From the NCBI GenBank assembly GCA_016256075.1, contig SDVU01000662.1:1-11503 (forward strand): a stretch of DNA of 11,503 bases, given 5' to 3'. The notes beneath the pieces were generated by a model. The model searched no databases. It saw only the letters and a program-made list of their open reading frames with translations, and had not been told where the DNA came from. Origin of the DNA: Dictyocoela muelleri. Its lineage: Eukaryota > Microsporidia. Shown here in pieces: positions 1 through 7,460 of the stretch. Within the stretch, counting starts at the first letter, position 1. Every line of letters begins with the position of its first letter. The translations under genes and the position numbers were made by a program.

Positions 1-71
1 TGAAAAATTCCGAAGAAGATTATTATACTTAGATACACTTACATATAAAATAATTGCTTTCTATAATAATT

Positions 72-505
72 AATTTATTTTCAAAAAAAATTTCCATATT
101 CTGGTACTAGTACCAAATATCTGGTTCGAATCCCACATATATCACTTAATAAATAATTAAAGTCAAGTTTAAACAACCAATAACTATGGAAATTAAGTGG
201 TAATATAAATTTTTCTTATTTAAGTATTGCTGATTGAGAGTTGGTCTTTTATGATAATGAAACATAAGGGTCTCACCTAGTTTTGGGATTGTTATGAGGA
301 CGCATCTCGGTAAAAAGTTGTGAAAAAACCTGAAAAGGTCTTTAATTGCATTATCCTGTTGTGTCATTGATAAAACTAAAATCGCGTATACAGCCTGGCC
401 TCTGGTTAGCTTAGTGTGACATATTATTTGAACACGAGGAACCAATGCCAAAGAACCAGGGTTGAATACAACTCTCCGGCTTGGTAGATATAGATGTTGT
501 TAACG
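72..505 (+). repeat. Dispersed tRNA-headed (SINE-like) repeat, copy C
   Basis: A perfect B box, GGTTCGAATCC, lies at 123-133 and is followed by the repeat body shared with copies A, B and D. Landmarks are GACGCATCTCGG (near 299), the core TCGCGTATACAGC near 383-395, and CTCCGGCTTGGTAGATATAG near the 3' end. B box to 3' end is about 382 bp, against about 390 in A and 373 in B. The A-box half is degenerate, so the 5' limit is an estimate. Short open frames here are chance frames of the repeat. Confidence 0.65.
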
Positions 506-599
506 TAATTTTATTTATTTAACCTATTTTATCTTTAAATATTTTCATTATTGGTAGCTAATTTATCTTATTTAATGGAAATATAACCCACACATAATT

Positions 600-782
600 A
601 ATAAAATAAATAATAAAATTAATCAATTTTATTAATCAAATTTCAATTAAGCAAATTTCAATTAATATAAAATTTCAATGAATCAAATTTCAATTAATCA
701 ATTTGAATTGATCAAATTACAGTTAATCAAATTTCAATTATTCAAATTTTAATTAATATAAAATTTAAATAATCAAAAAACT
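600..782 (+). repeat. AT-rich degenerate 15-nt repeat upstream of NSP1
   Basis: Variants of CAAATTTCAATTAAT recur about eight times, mostly spaced 14-15 nt, up to roughly 55 bp before the NSP1 start. The unit is A/T-rich and partly self-complementary (AATTGAAATTTG), so it could form small hairpins. Confidence 0.7.
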
Positions 783-826
783 ATCAGATTAGAATTAAAA
801 TGAAATTAAACAAATTATAAAAAAAC

Positions 827-835
827 TTACCCCAC
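827..835 (+). promoter_or_regulatory. CCC-type microsporidian start signal of NSP1
   Basis: TTACCCCAC abuts the ATG at 836 in an otherwise A/T-only leader. Microsporidian genes commonly carry a short C-rich motif just upstream of the start, thought to mark transcription initiation. Matching motifs precede the other three genes here, which supports the start choice. Confidence 0.7.
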
Positions 836-2575
836 ATGTCTGACCCCAATCAAAATAATTTTCCACAATTTTTAAATATCAAAAAAGATGAAGAAAAGGA
901 CAAGGAAAAAGGAAACTCTATCTTAAAAACAGAAACATTTAGTTTTAATTTAAATGACAATGGTGGCAGTAATTTAAATACTAGTCTAAATAATAGTCTA
1001 AATAATAATTTAAACAATAGTCTAAATAATAATTTAAATAATAGTCTAAATAGTAATTTAAATAATAGTCTAAATACCAGTCTAAATAATAATTTAATTG
1101 AAAATATTAATAACAATCAAAATATTCTCTTTCAAAATCCAAATAATTTAAATCCAGCGACATCTTCAGAATATAAAAATATTCCAAGCATAAACTTTGG
1201 CAAATCATTCAGTGAGACTCAGAACCAACCAGCAGGTACAGATAATTTATTTTTAAAAGGACTTTTAAGTGACAAATCTCTCCAAAACAAAATTGATACT
1301 GAGAAAACGACTAAATCTATTAATAATCCCTTTGTTAATCTCCCCGATAATAAAGTCAATGATAATAAACTCAGTGATACTTTTAAACTCTTTGATAATA
1401 AACTCAGTGATACTTTTAAACTCAATGATAATAAACTCTCTGATAATAAACACAATGATAATAAACTCAATGATAATAAACTCTCTGATAATAAACACAA
1501 TGATAATAAACTCAATTATAATCATGATATTAATAAAAATAACCAGGAATTACCGAAAACTTTAAATTCATGTACTGTTGAGAGTTTTAAATACAGAAAT
1601 ACATCTGAAGCTTCAACATTTAAATTACCTGGAAATATTTTTGATAAAGAAAATATAAAAAGCAACACAGAAGAAGAAAATATTTTTAATATTAATTCTA
1701 AAAGAGGTTCATTTAATTTTGATTTAGAAGACGATTCATTCAATTTGAATTTAAATAACACTTTAAAATCAAATTTGAATAATAAGCAGCTGATTAATAA
1801 AGAGAATAATAATGATTTAAAAATTAATTTAAATAATCAATCTCAAAACAGTTCCTTGAATATCAATTTTAATAAAGAACCCCTAAAAGATAATTTTAAT
1901 CTTTCTGAAAAACAAGAAAAAAGTGATCAGCAAGTATCCCAAATTTTAAAAAATGAAAATGAAGATTCGGTTTTCAAGTCGATGAAGGATAAAAAGAAAG
2001 ATTGTTTAAATCAAAATATGACACAAAATATAAATCAAAACATTAATCATAACAATAGTAATTGTAATAATGAAAATCCACAAATTCTTGATAATTCTGA
2101 TGATACCGATCCATTAATACCGATTGATATTCAAAACAAACCCATAAAAGAAATTCTCGATGATCTTTATTATAAACTAGAAAATGATATTTCTACATTT
2201 ATGAAAAAGGCTGAAAGTATTTATAATTACGATTTAAAAATAATTAGAGCAAGAAATAATTATTGTGAAGTTTTAGACTCAATTGAGAAATTTGAAAGTG
2301 AGATAGATTCTTTGGAAAATAATTTGGAGGTCATGATCAATTGGGTTGATAATCAAATAAATAAGAATAAATTGAAAAATCAAAATATTGACGATAATGA
2401 TTCTGAAAAATTAGAAATGTTTGAACTTATAAGTGAGGTTGAAAAATTAAATCATGAATACAATTCATTGGTTAATAAAATTAACGATGATGATAATGAA
2501 GTTGTGGCATTAATGAACGAAAATCTAAGACTAATTAAAATAATCGATGAAGAGATGAATAATTGGGAAAATTAA
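836..2575 (+). CDS. NSP1: Nucleoporin NSP1/NUP62-like protein with an FG-poor N-terminal region
   Basis: The 579-residue product ends in a helical, coiled-coil-prone domain (about 425-579) that reads like the Nsp1_C family. It has a KPIKEILDDL segment, a long heptad-like stretch with DSIEKFESEIDSLENNLE, and a terminal part with MNENLRLIKIIDEEMN resembling the last Nup62 helix. In known complexes this domain forms the central-channel trimer of the nuclear pore. The first 420 residues are low complexity and Asn-rich: NSLN/NNLN tetrapeptides around 46-89, then NDNKL/SDNKH pentapeptides around 170-229. Only one FG dipeptide is visible (INFGKSF); Phe otherwise occurs as FNLN, FNF and similar. The ATG at 836 follows TTACCCCAC directly, and an ATG at 800 reaches a stop within seven codons. 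Length is close to human NUP62. The family call is from memory of the domain and is fairly secure; another coiled-coil nucleoporin is the main alternative. Confidence 0.8.
   Translation: MSDPNQNNFPQFLNIKKDEEKDKEKGNSILKTETFSFNLNDNGGSNLNTSLNNSLNNNLNNSLNNNLNNSLNSNLNNSLNTSLNNNLIENINNNQNILFQNPNNLNPATSSEYKNIPSINFGKSFSETQNQPAGTDNLFLKGLLSDKSLQNKIDTEKTTKSINNPFVNLPDNKVNDNKLSDTFKLFDNKLSDTFKLNDNKLSDNKHNDNKLNDNKLSDNKHNDNKLNYNHDINKNNQELPKTLNSCTVESFKYRNTSEASTFKLPGNIFDKENIKSNTEEENIFNINSKRGSFNFDLEDDSFNLNLNNTLKSNLNNKQLINKENNNDLKINLNNQSQNSSLNINFNKEPLKDNFNLSEKQEKSDQQVSQILKNENEDSVFKSMKDKKKDCLNQNMTQNINQNINHNNSNCNNENPQILDNSDDTDPLIPIDIQNKPIKEILDDLYYKLENDISTFMKKAESIYNYDLKIIRARNNYCEVLDSIEKFESEIDSLENNLEVMINWVDNQINKNKLKNQNIDDNDSEKLEMFELISEVEKLNHEYNSLVNKINDDDNEVVALMNENLRLIKIIDEEMNNWEN
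965..1100 (+). repeat. In-frame 12/24-nt tandem repeat in NSP1
   Basis: Units such as AATAGTCTAAAT and AATAATTTAAAT alternate and encode NSLN and NNLN tetrapeptides. The repeats keep frame and lie in the disordered N-terminal region, where length variation is probably tolerated. Confidence 0.85.
1345..1525 (+). repeat. In-frame 15-nt tandem repeat in NSP1
   Basis: Variants of AATGATAATAAACTC recur about ten times and encode NDNKL, SDNKH and SDNKL pentapeptides. A longer variant, GATACTTTTAAACTC, encodes DTFKL and brings in phenylalanine. The frame is kept throughout. Confidence 0.85.
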
Positions 2576-2747
2576 ACGAAAAAAAATATTAAAATATTTA
2601 AAGGTTTTATAAAAGTAAAATTATTAAGTAATCATTTTGATCCAATTTAAGAATTGTGTTTTTAGAGATTTTGTTTTTGCATTTTAGAATGTTAATTGGA
2701 TTTTATTTTTATTAAAACTTTTAATTTATTTAAAGTTTATAATGCTT

Positions 2748-2792
2748 CCCCTCAAATTTTAATACCTCTTTGTGCTCCATCCCTCAAATTTT
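2748..2792 (+). repeat. Short direct repeat CCCTCAAATTTT
   Basis: CCCTCAAATTTT occurs at about 2749-2760 and 2781-2792, each preceded by a TGCT-containing stretch. It sits between the NSP1 3' flank and repeat copy A and may be a fragment of another repeat. Nothing else is evident at 2576-2848, which is AT-rich. Confidence 0.4.
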
Positions 2793-2848
2793 CCATTTTT
2801 TAAAAAAAACTCAGTTATTATAGATTTGTTTAAACTATATACATCAAT

Positions 2849-3290
2849 GCTGACAACATCCATAGCTGCCAACCCGGAGAGTGGTCTCCAAGTAGAGTCT
2901 TTAAATGGTGGTTCATGGTGTTCTAATAATACGTCACCTCCTAAGCTACCCAAATACCTAGCTGTATATGCGATTTTCGTTTTATAATTGACTCAGCAGG
3001 ATACAGATAATTAGTGGCTTCTCATGATTTTTTTTCATTGCTTTTTGCTAAGGATTGTTGGCGATGTTATCCCTATATCTAGAAGAGTCTTATACGATTA
3101 ATCGTCATGTTATACCGAGTATTAATAGCAATACAACACTGAAACAACTGTATATTAATACTATATTTCTATAGTTTTTGACCGCTTAATGTCATTCCCT
3201 CTTTATTTATTAAAGAGCGATGTCAGCGGGATTCGAACCACGATACTTAAATTTTACATTCAAGAGTGTTAACCACTTGGTTATCTATCC
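2849..3290 (-). repeat. Dispersed tRNA-headed (SINE-like) repeat, copy A
   Basis: Read on the minus strand, the head starts at 3290 with GGATAGATAACCAAGTGG (A-box-like, 3273-3283) and has a perfect B box GGTTCGAATCC at 3229-3239. The body follows with the core near 2960-3014 and ends with GGCAGCTATGGATGTTGTCAGC at 2849. ATCAAT flanks both ends (2843-2848 and 3293-3298) and may be a short target duplication. The core is about 85% identical by eye to copy D. Confidence 0.75.
3222..3290 (-). other. tRNA-like head of repeat copy A, not a working tRNA gene
   Basis: Pol III A and B boxes are present, and CTTGAA/TTTAAG pair around a seven-base loop at the anticodon-arm position. The D stem, acceptor stem and most of the T stem do not pair, the loop lacks U33, and the anticodon cannot be assigned. 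It is best read as a tRNA-derived promoter head. Confidence 0.6.
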
Positions 3291-3469
3291 CAATCAATCG
3301 TAAAATTTTCTGTCAAATAAATATCAAAAATTTTGACGTAAATATAATTTTTTTTGATTTTTTCCGGATAAATCAATCTCACAATTTTTTATCAAAATTA
3401 TGAACCCTTCGATTCATTGAAACCTTGTCAAAGAAAGGAAAAAAATTCTACTCACTTTCAAAACTTCAA

Positions 3470-3590
3470 AACTCTCCAACCTTATAAGTCTCCTAACTTA
3501 TCTCTCCAACCTAATAACTCTTCAAACTTATCATAACTCTTTAAACTTATAACTCTCCAAACTTATAACTCTTTAAATTTTTTATACTCT
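3470..3590 (+). repeat. 16-nt minisatellite upstream of TAF8
   Basis: Units such as AACTCTCCAAACTTAT begin at 3470, 3486, 3516, 3535, 3551 and 3567. Spacing is mostly 16 nt, with one 14-nt unit (3502) and one 19-nt unit. The array ends about 200 bp before the TAF8 start. The remaining leader to 3780 is AT-rich with no clear feature. Confidence 0.75.
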
Positions 3591-3780
3591 TTATATTTTA
3601 TCTTGCATAATTTTTACCTTTCATAATTTCACCTCCATAACATTTCACCAGCAATAAATTTTAACTTTCATAAATTTTTATTTGAAACAAAAAAAAACTT
3701 GTCACCCTTCTAACAAACCATTTTAATCAATTTAAAACAAAAATCACATTAAACATAAAAAAAGAATTTTTTTTTCTAAT

Positions 3781-3788
3781 CAACCCTT
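3781..3788 (+). promoter_or_regulatory. CCC-type start signal of TAF8
   Basis: CAACCCTT immediately precedes the ATG at 3789 in an A/T-rich leader, matching the motif before the other three genes. Confidence 0.65.
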
Positions 3789-4607
3789 ATGAACAGCAAA
3801 GAAAACCACATTACAAAAGAAAGTCAAGTTAACAAGTTCATAGATTACATATTTTTAAATAGATTAAGAATTATTGGGTTTAAGAGTATATCACAGAAAA
3901 CTTTAACGGCTTTTAGAGAGTTTTTTAAGTATTATTTCATATTCAAATTAAAACAGATTAAAGGGGTGTCACAACACGCACTTAGGAACAAAATTAGTGT
4001 AACTGATATTTTTAATTGCGTAGGTGTTTTTGATTTTTCTTTATACAAAAAGATTGAAACTGATCAGTTTATCCAAAATAGAGAATATGTAGAGGATTTA
4101 AATGATATTGGAATTAAAGATGAAAATAATTTTAAAAAATATGAGTATAAATTCTTAAATAAAGACGAGTATAAAGTTTTTAATCCTGATAAAATCTTAA
4201 ATAAAGACGAGTATAAAGTTTTTAATCCTGATAAAATCTTAAATAAAGACGAGTATAAATTTGTAGATAATATTAAAGATGTAAATAATTATGAAGATCT
4301 AAAAGACAATAATAGGGACCTTAATACCACTGTTGATCAAAACACAGTATTAAAATATGAAAATGTTATTTTTAAACCCGATAATGACCCAAGAAGAAGA
4401 GATGATTTTTTTCATGTTTACGAATTCATGCCACAATTTCCAGATTCTCACACATACAAAAAAACATTTCCAAAAGATAAAATTGATAATCAAATTAAAA
4501 GAATTAAAATGCGAAGAGATCAATCTTTATCCGTTGAAGATAATTTGTTTTCAATTCTTAAAAATAAAGAAGAAATTAAAAACTTTCTAAATTTTATGTT
4601 TCAATAA
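3789..4607 (+). CDS. TAF8: Transcription initiation factor TFIID subunit 8 (TAF8-like)
   Basis: The 272-residue product has two parts diagnostic of TAF8. Residues about 13-85 form a Bromo_TP-type histone fold (FIDYIFLNRLRIIGF, then TLTAFREFFKYYF, then ISVTDIFNCVGVF). Residues 215-226 read PQFPDSHTYKKT, matching the Pro-rich FPDPHTYxxT signature of the TAF8 C-terminal domain. In other eukaryotes TAF8 pairs with TAF10 through the histone fold and joins TFIID, a nuclear pol II initiation complex. The linker is acidic, Lys/Asn-rich and contains an exact in-frame duplication (residues 123-150). Length is a little below human TAF8 (about 310 residues). The ATG at 3789 follows CAACCCTT, the same start signal as its neighbours. 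The SPT7/TAF3 histone-fold families are less likely because of the HTY motif. Confidence 0.85.
   Translation: MNSKENHITKESQVNKFIDYIFLNRLRIIGFKSISQKTLTAFREFFKYYFIFKLKQIKGVSQHALRNKISVTDIFNCVGVFDFSLYKKIETDQFIQNREYVEDLNDIGIKDENNFKKYEYKFLNKDEYKVFNPDKILNKDEYKVFNPDKILNKDEYKFVDNIKDVNNYEDLKDNNRDLNTTVDQNTVLKYENVIFKPDNDPRRRDDFFHVYEFMPQFPDSHTYKKTFPKDKIDNQIKRIKMRRDQSLSVEDNLFSILKNKEEIKNFLNFMFQ
4155..4262 (+). repeat. Exact 42-bp in-frame duplication within TAF8
   Basis: Two identical 42-nt units (4155-4196 and 4197-4238) each encode LNKDEYKVFNPDKI. A partial third unit (LNKDEYKF) follows and a degenerate EYKF precedes them. Identity at every base, including silent positions, points to a recent duplication in the linker between histone fold and C-terminal motif. 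Confidence 0.9.
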
Positions 4608-4663
4608 AAATAATAACTGGGTGTGGTTAGATCAGATATTTTTGTAATCAGGTTCATTAATTG

Positions 4664-4770
4664 TTATTATGATTAATGATTATTATGATTAATGATTATT
4701 ATTAATGATTATTATGATTAATGATTATTTTTATGTTGATTATTATTTATATGATTACTATTTATGATGA
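4664..4770 (+). repeat. 16-nt minisatellite downstream of TAF8
   Basis: TTATTATGATTAATGA occurs exactly at 4664, 4680 and 4709, with shortened or diverged units at 4696 (13 nt), 4725, 4740 and 4755. The array starts about 55 bp after the TAF8 stop. The rest to 4984 is AT-rich with nothing recognisable. Confidence 0.8.
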
Positions 4771-4984
4771 TTTTTATTAAATATTTAGATTTTATTAAAA
4801 TATTTAAATTCTGACTTTTTCGTTAATTTAAACTTTTTTCAATTTATGAAAAATATTATTGTTATTAATAAATCATGTTAGATAATTGAAAATGCATGAA
4901 ATTATTAAAAATAAATTACTTAAAGATTTAATATGCATAAAATGATAGAACGGTTAATGGAATTCCAGTATAATATGCAGATTG

Positions 4985-5409
4985 AAGAGATAGTTCAGTG
5001 GTTAATACTCTTGAATGTAACATTTAAATATCATTGTTCGATTATTTAAAGTTCGTTAAATAAATAATATTCTAATGACAAGAGGCTGTTGTTAACCATA
5101 ATAGTAATGTAAAGTTGTTCAATGTATAAATGATTATAAATTGGTCAAATCTTTTATAGTAAACATAAATAATTCTTCTAGGTTAAGGATACAATCTATG
5201 AAATATTATTAAAAAGTAGTGATAAATAAAAAATCATGAAAAAGCCTCTAATTACGTGTATCCCACTATGTCATTTATAAAGCGAAAAATAGATATAAAT
5301 AATCTCTGAGTATCTTATAGCTGACCTATTACTTAAATACCAGGATCCCAAAGTTTAAAGACTATGATTGGTGACAATTCATTGGGTGGGCAGCTATGGA
5401 TTTTGTCAG
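4985..5409 (+). repeat. Dispersed tRNA-headed (SINE-like) repeat, copy B
   Basis: The head has TAGTTCAGTGG (A box, 4991-5001) and a decayed B box GTTCGATTA (5036-5044). Between them CTCTTGAATGTAA is shared exactly with copy A. The body has the core in degraded form (5248-5300) and the conserved end GGGCAGCTATGGATTTTGTCAG at 5388-5409, trimmed here to its key bases. This copy is the most diverged of the four, so probably the oldest or least constrained. Confidence 0.65.
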
Positions 5410-5457
5410 TATTTAATTAATAATTGTCGCTAAAAATTTTCTTTGAGAATATGACAA

Positions 5458-5537
5458 CAATTATAAATCAGAACAATTATAAATCAGAATAATTATAAAT
5501 CAGAATAATTATAAATCAGAATAATTATAAATCAGCG
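5458..5537 (+). repeat. Five-copy 16-nt minisatellite
   Basis: Exactly five 16-nt units (5 x 16 = 80 bp) of (C/T)AATTATAAATCAGAA lie head to tail, nearly identical, ending in CAGCG. The array sits between repeat copy B and the 3' end of the light-chain-like gene. Confidence 0.9.
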
Positions 5538-5631
5538 CAACTTCCTGCTAAGATCTATCAATAAAACATTTAAAATTCTTTAAAAAAATATAAATTAATT
5601 AATTATTAAAAGTAAAAAATCGACTATAATT

Positions 5632-6003
5632 TTATTCTTCCAAAAGAATATCAACAACACTTCGTAAACTTATCATATCATTCTCATCAACTACAACCAA
5701 TTTCTCAAATTCACACAATTCATCATTATTCAATTTATCGCCAGATGCCAGCAATTTAAATAAATCATCTTTTTTAATTAAATCATCACCACTATTGAAT
5801 GATCTCAATTGTTTGTAAAGATCATCAGCTGAATATTCTTTTTTAAATTTATTTATTTTATCTTGAAATTCTTCAAATGATTTCGGAATTTCACCTACAT
5901 TTTCTGTTGGTGCGTATCCGCACAAACGTAATAGTTCTTTATATGTTTCTTCGTTTAACTCGGTGAATGATGTAAATGAATCATACTTCTCTTTTAAATT
6001 CAT
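5632..6003 (-). CDS. Small EF-hand-fold protein, probably an essential myosin light chain (Mlc1/Cdc4-like)
   Basis: The 123-residue product aligns by eye with fungal essential light chains. LLRLCGYAPT (25-33) matches the ALGQNPT/ACGQNPT turn of the N-lobe, SFEEFQDKI (42-50) the end of that lobe, LRSFNSGDDLIKKDDLFKLL (66-85) the third EF-hand, SGDKLNNDEL (87-96) the LGEKLSDEE linker, and VDENDMISLRSVVDILL (105-121) the fourth EF-hand. Such proteins bind IQ motifs in myosin necks and act in actomyosin and cytokinesis. The loops lack the acidic pattern needed for calcium, as is usual in light chains. It is shorter than the typical 140-150 residues because the first EF-hand is reduced. The ATG at 6003 follows GATACCCCTC on the minus strand. 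A divergent calmodulin or centrin is possible but the missing ligands argue against it. Confidence 0.65.
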   Translation of the reverse strand: MNLKEKYDSFTSFTELNEETYKELLRLCGYAPTENVGEIPKSFEEFQDKINKFKKEYSADDLYKQLRSFNSGDDLIKKDDLFKLLASGDKLNNDELCEFEKLVVVDENDMISLRSVVDILLEE

Positions 6004-6013
6004 GAGGGGTATC
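6004..6013 (-). promoter_or_regulatory. CCC-type start signal of the light-chain-like gene
   Basis: On the minus strand GATACCCCTC runs directly into the ATG at 6003, so the motif is present on both strands and is tied to gene starts rather than to strand composition. Confidence 0.65.
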
Positions 6014-6241
6014 TTAATTTCAAAGATTAAAGGATGTTTTCTGATTAAAAATGAAATTTATTTATTTAGGTATACTTAATAAATGTTATTAATAAATCCA
6101 TTTTAAATTAATTTAAATCATTTTTTAGGTTCATTATTTATTCAATCGTTGATTATTTAAATTTCAAGATTAAAAATATACCCAATCAAAAATTGTTAAA
6201 GATAAATTTTAATCATACTGTTAATAATAAATAAAACGAGA

Positions 6242-6264
6242 CAACTCCCCATTTGGGTGAGTTG
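6242..6264 (+). other. Compact hairpin
   Basis: CAACTCCCC and GGGTGAGTTG pair in nine base pairs with one bulged T around an ATTT loop. It is GC-rich for its surroundings. It sits about 25 bp left of the 158-bp palindrome. I cannot assign a role. Confidence 0.5.
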
Positions 6265-6289
6265 ACAGATTTTTCGCTTAAATTTTTTA

Positions 6290-6447
6290 GTTCTACTCCA
6301 TTCAGACGAACCCTTTTCCGAAAAAATAAAAATCTAAAAAAGATATTTTTCAATGGCAAACATTTCAGAGTTTGCCATTGGAAAATATCTTTTTTTTAGC
6401 ATTTTACTTTTTTTTTGGAAAAGGGTTCGTCTGAATGGAGTAGAACC
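6290..6447. mobile_element. 158-bp palindromic MITE-like element with possible 9-bp target duplication
   Basis: The arms (6290-6361 and 6370-6446) are near-perfect inverted repeats beginning GTTCTACTCCATTCAGACG around an eight-base loop. The first 30 bases match exactly, and the rest differs by a few substitutions and small indels. AATTTTTTA flanks both sides (6281-6289 and 6448-6456). Long inverted arms with a 9-bp duplication fit Mutator-like (MULE) non-autonomous elements, but the duplicated sequence is low complexity. No coding capacity is seen. Confidence 0.75.
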
Positions 6448-6455
6448 AATTTTTT

Positions 6456-6482
6456 ACCCCTCATGAAACATGATAAATTGTA
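6456..6482 (+). promoter_or_regulatory. Orphan CCC-type start signal followed by a six-codon frame
   Basis: ACCCCTC runs directly into an ATG at 6463-6465, matching base for base the seven before the light-chain-like start, but the frame closes after six codons. About 40 further codons in the same frame (to about 6620) are open after several stops. It may be the start of a decayed gene, or chance. Confidence 0.35.
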
Positions 6483-6808
6483 AATTTAAAAATAGTAGTA
6501 GAAAGATAAGATATTGATTTACAAAGGATGTGTCTGTAATTTACGTAAAGATGTAAATATCATCACAATAATTTCGAGATCGAAAATGCATGCAAAACTT
6601 TTTATGGATAATGACATAAGTAAAAAATAAATTATGATTTAAATGAAGAAATTTATATGAAAATAATCTTTCGATAAGTCCTTAAATACTCAAGTAAAAC
6701 CGAGGTGTATCATAAGATCTGAAATATTCATAAAACTATACCAATAATTAGGCATTTGCGAATCATAAAAACTTAATTAACATGATTAAAACAAAGGAAA
6801 AAAAAATT

Positions 6809-7113
6809 TGACACTGAGTTTTTATTCAGTGACCCAGTAAACATTCATAGATTTGAGCTTATAAAAAATTAAAAATATTTGATTTCTCATAACGTGTTTA
6901 CTATGGGACAGATATTTTTTCTTTCTACATTTCTATAATAAAAAATATAAAAAGGGCAAAGTTAGTTTTTATATTTTTTATTATAGAAATGTAGAAAGAA
7001 AAAAATATCTGTTCCATAGTAACACGTTATGAGAAAATCAAATATTCTTTTATTTCTTCATAAGCACAAATATATTAATGTTTACTGGGTCACTTAATGA
7101 AAACTCAGTGCCA
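6809..7113. mobile_element. 305-bp palindromic MITE-like element
   Basis: The arms 6809-6953 and 6966-7113 are inverted copies around a 12-base centre. Both begin TG(A/G)CACTGAGTTTT, and contain CAGTGACCCAGTAAACATT-like and CTTTCTACATTTCTATAAT segments. Identity between arms is high, perhaps 88-90% by eye. No clear target duplication is visible, the flanks being T/A-rich, and there is no coding capacity. The superfamily is unknown. Confidence 0.75.
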
Positions 7114-7405
7114 TATTTTCATATTTTTATAATCAATTTATTGATATTATATTTTTATATTTGCATCTGATGCATAATTCACTTTTTCTCATAATTTTAC
7201 ATTTCCTTCGTTTCGATCATTTCCCTTCATTATTATAATTTCCTTCTATTATTATAATTTTCCTCCATAATAAAATATTTAAAAAAAATTTCTCAACAAC
7301 CATAAAAAATTAACAAAAATTGTAATTAGTTCTAACAAAAATATTTTAAAAATTTAATTTTTTTATGTGGAAAACCTCAAGCCTGGAATCACATGTGCCT
7401 GTTAC

Positions 7406-7460
7406 AATAAATAAAAACTATTAATTACCCTGAAAAGGTAACTGATAGTTTTTATTTATT
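7406..7460. repeat. 24-bp stem hairpin
   Basis: AATAAATAAAAACTATTAAT (from 7406) and its inverted partner (7437-7460) form a 24-bp stem with two mismatches and a CTGAAAA loop. It may be a small fold-back element or the remains of one. Confidence 0.6.

Noticed and set aside
2-73. 3' end of an upstream gene (23 open codons to a TAA at 71-73)
   Set aside because: It is too short to separate from chance in AT-rich DNA and shows no recognisable motif.
146-451. Minus-strand open frame of about 100 codons
   Set aside because: It overlaps repeat copy C, and has no start signal or conserved protein features.
850-1761. Antisense and alternative-frame open stretches within NSP1
   Set aside because: They mirror the low-complexity coding repeats and have biased Leu/Ser/Ile composition.
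2759-2987. Overlapping open frames on both strands
   Set aside because: They are translations of the conserved 3' half of repeat copy A and the frame is not kept in the other copies.
3222-3290. Functional tRNA gene on the minus strand
   Set aside because: A and B boxes and an anticodon-like arm are present, but the D, T and acceptor stems do not pair and the sequence continues into a repeat body shared by other copies.
4985-5055. Functional tRNA gene on the plus strand
   Set aside because: It has the same head as copy A with a decayed B box, and the stems are poorly paired.
5458-5537. CRISPR array
   Set aside because: The 16-nt units are directly adjacent with no spacers, so these are tandem repeats. 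The other arrays are alike.
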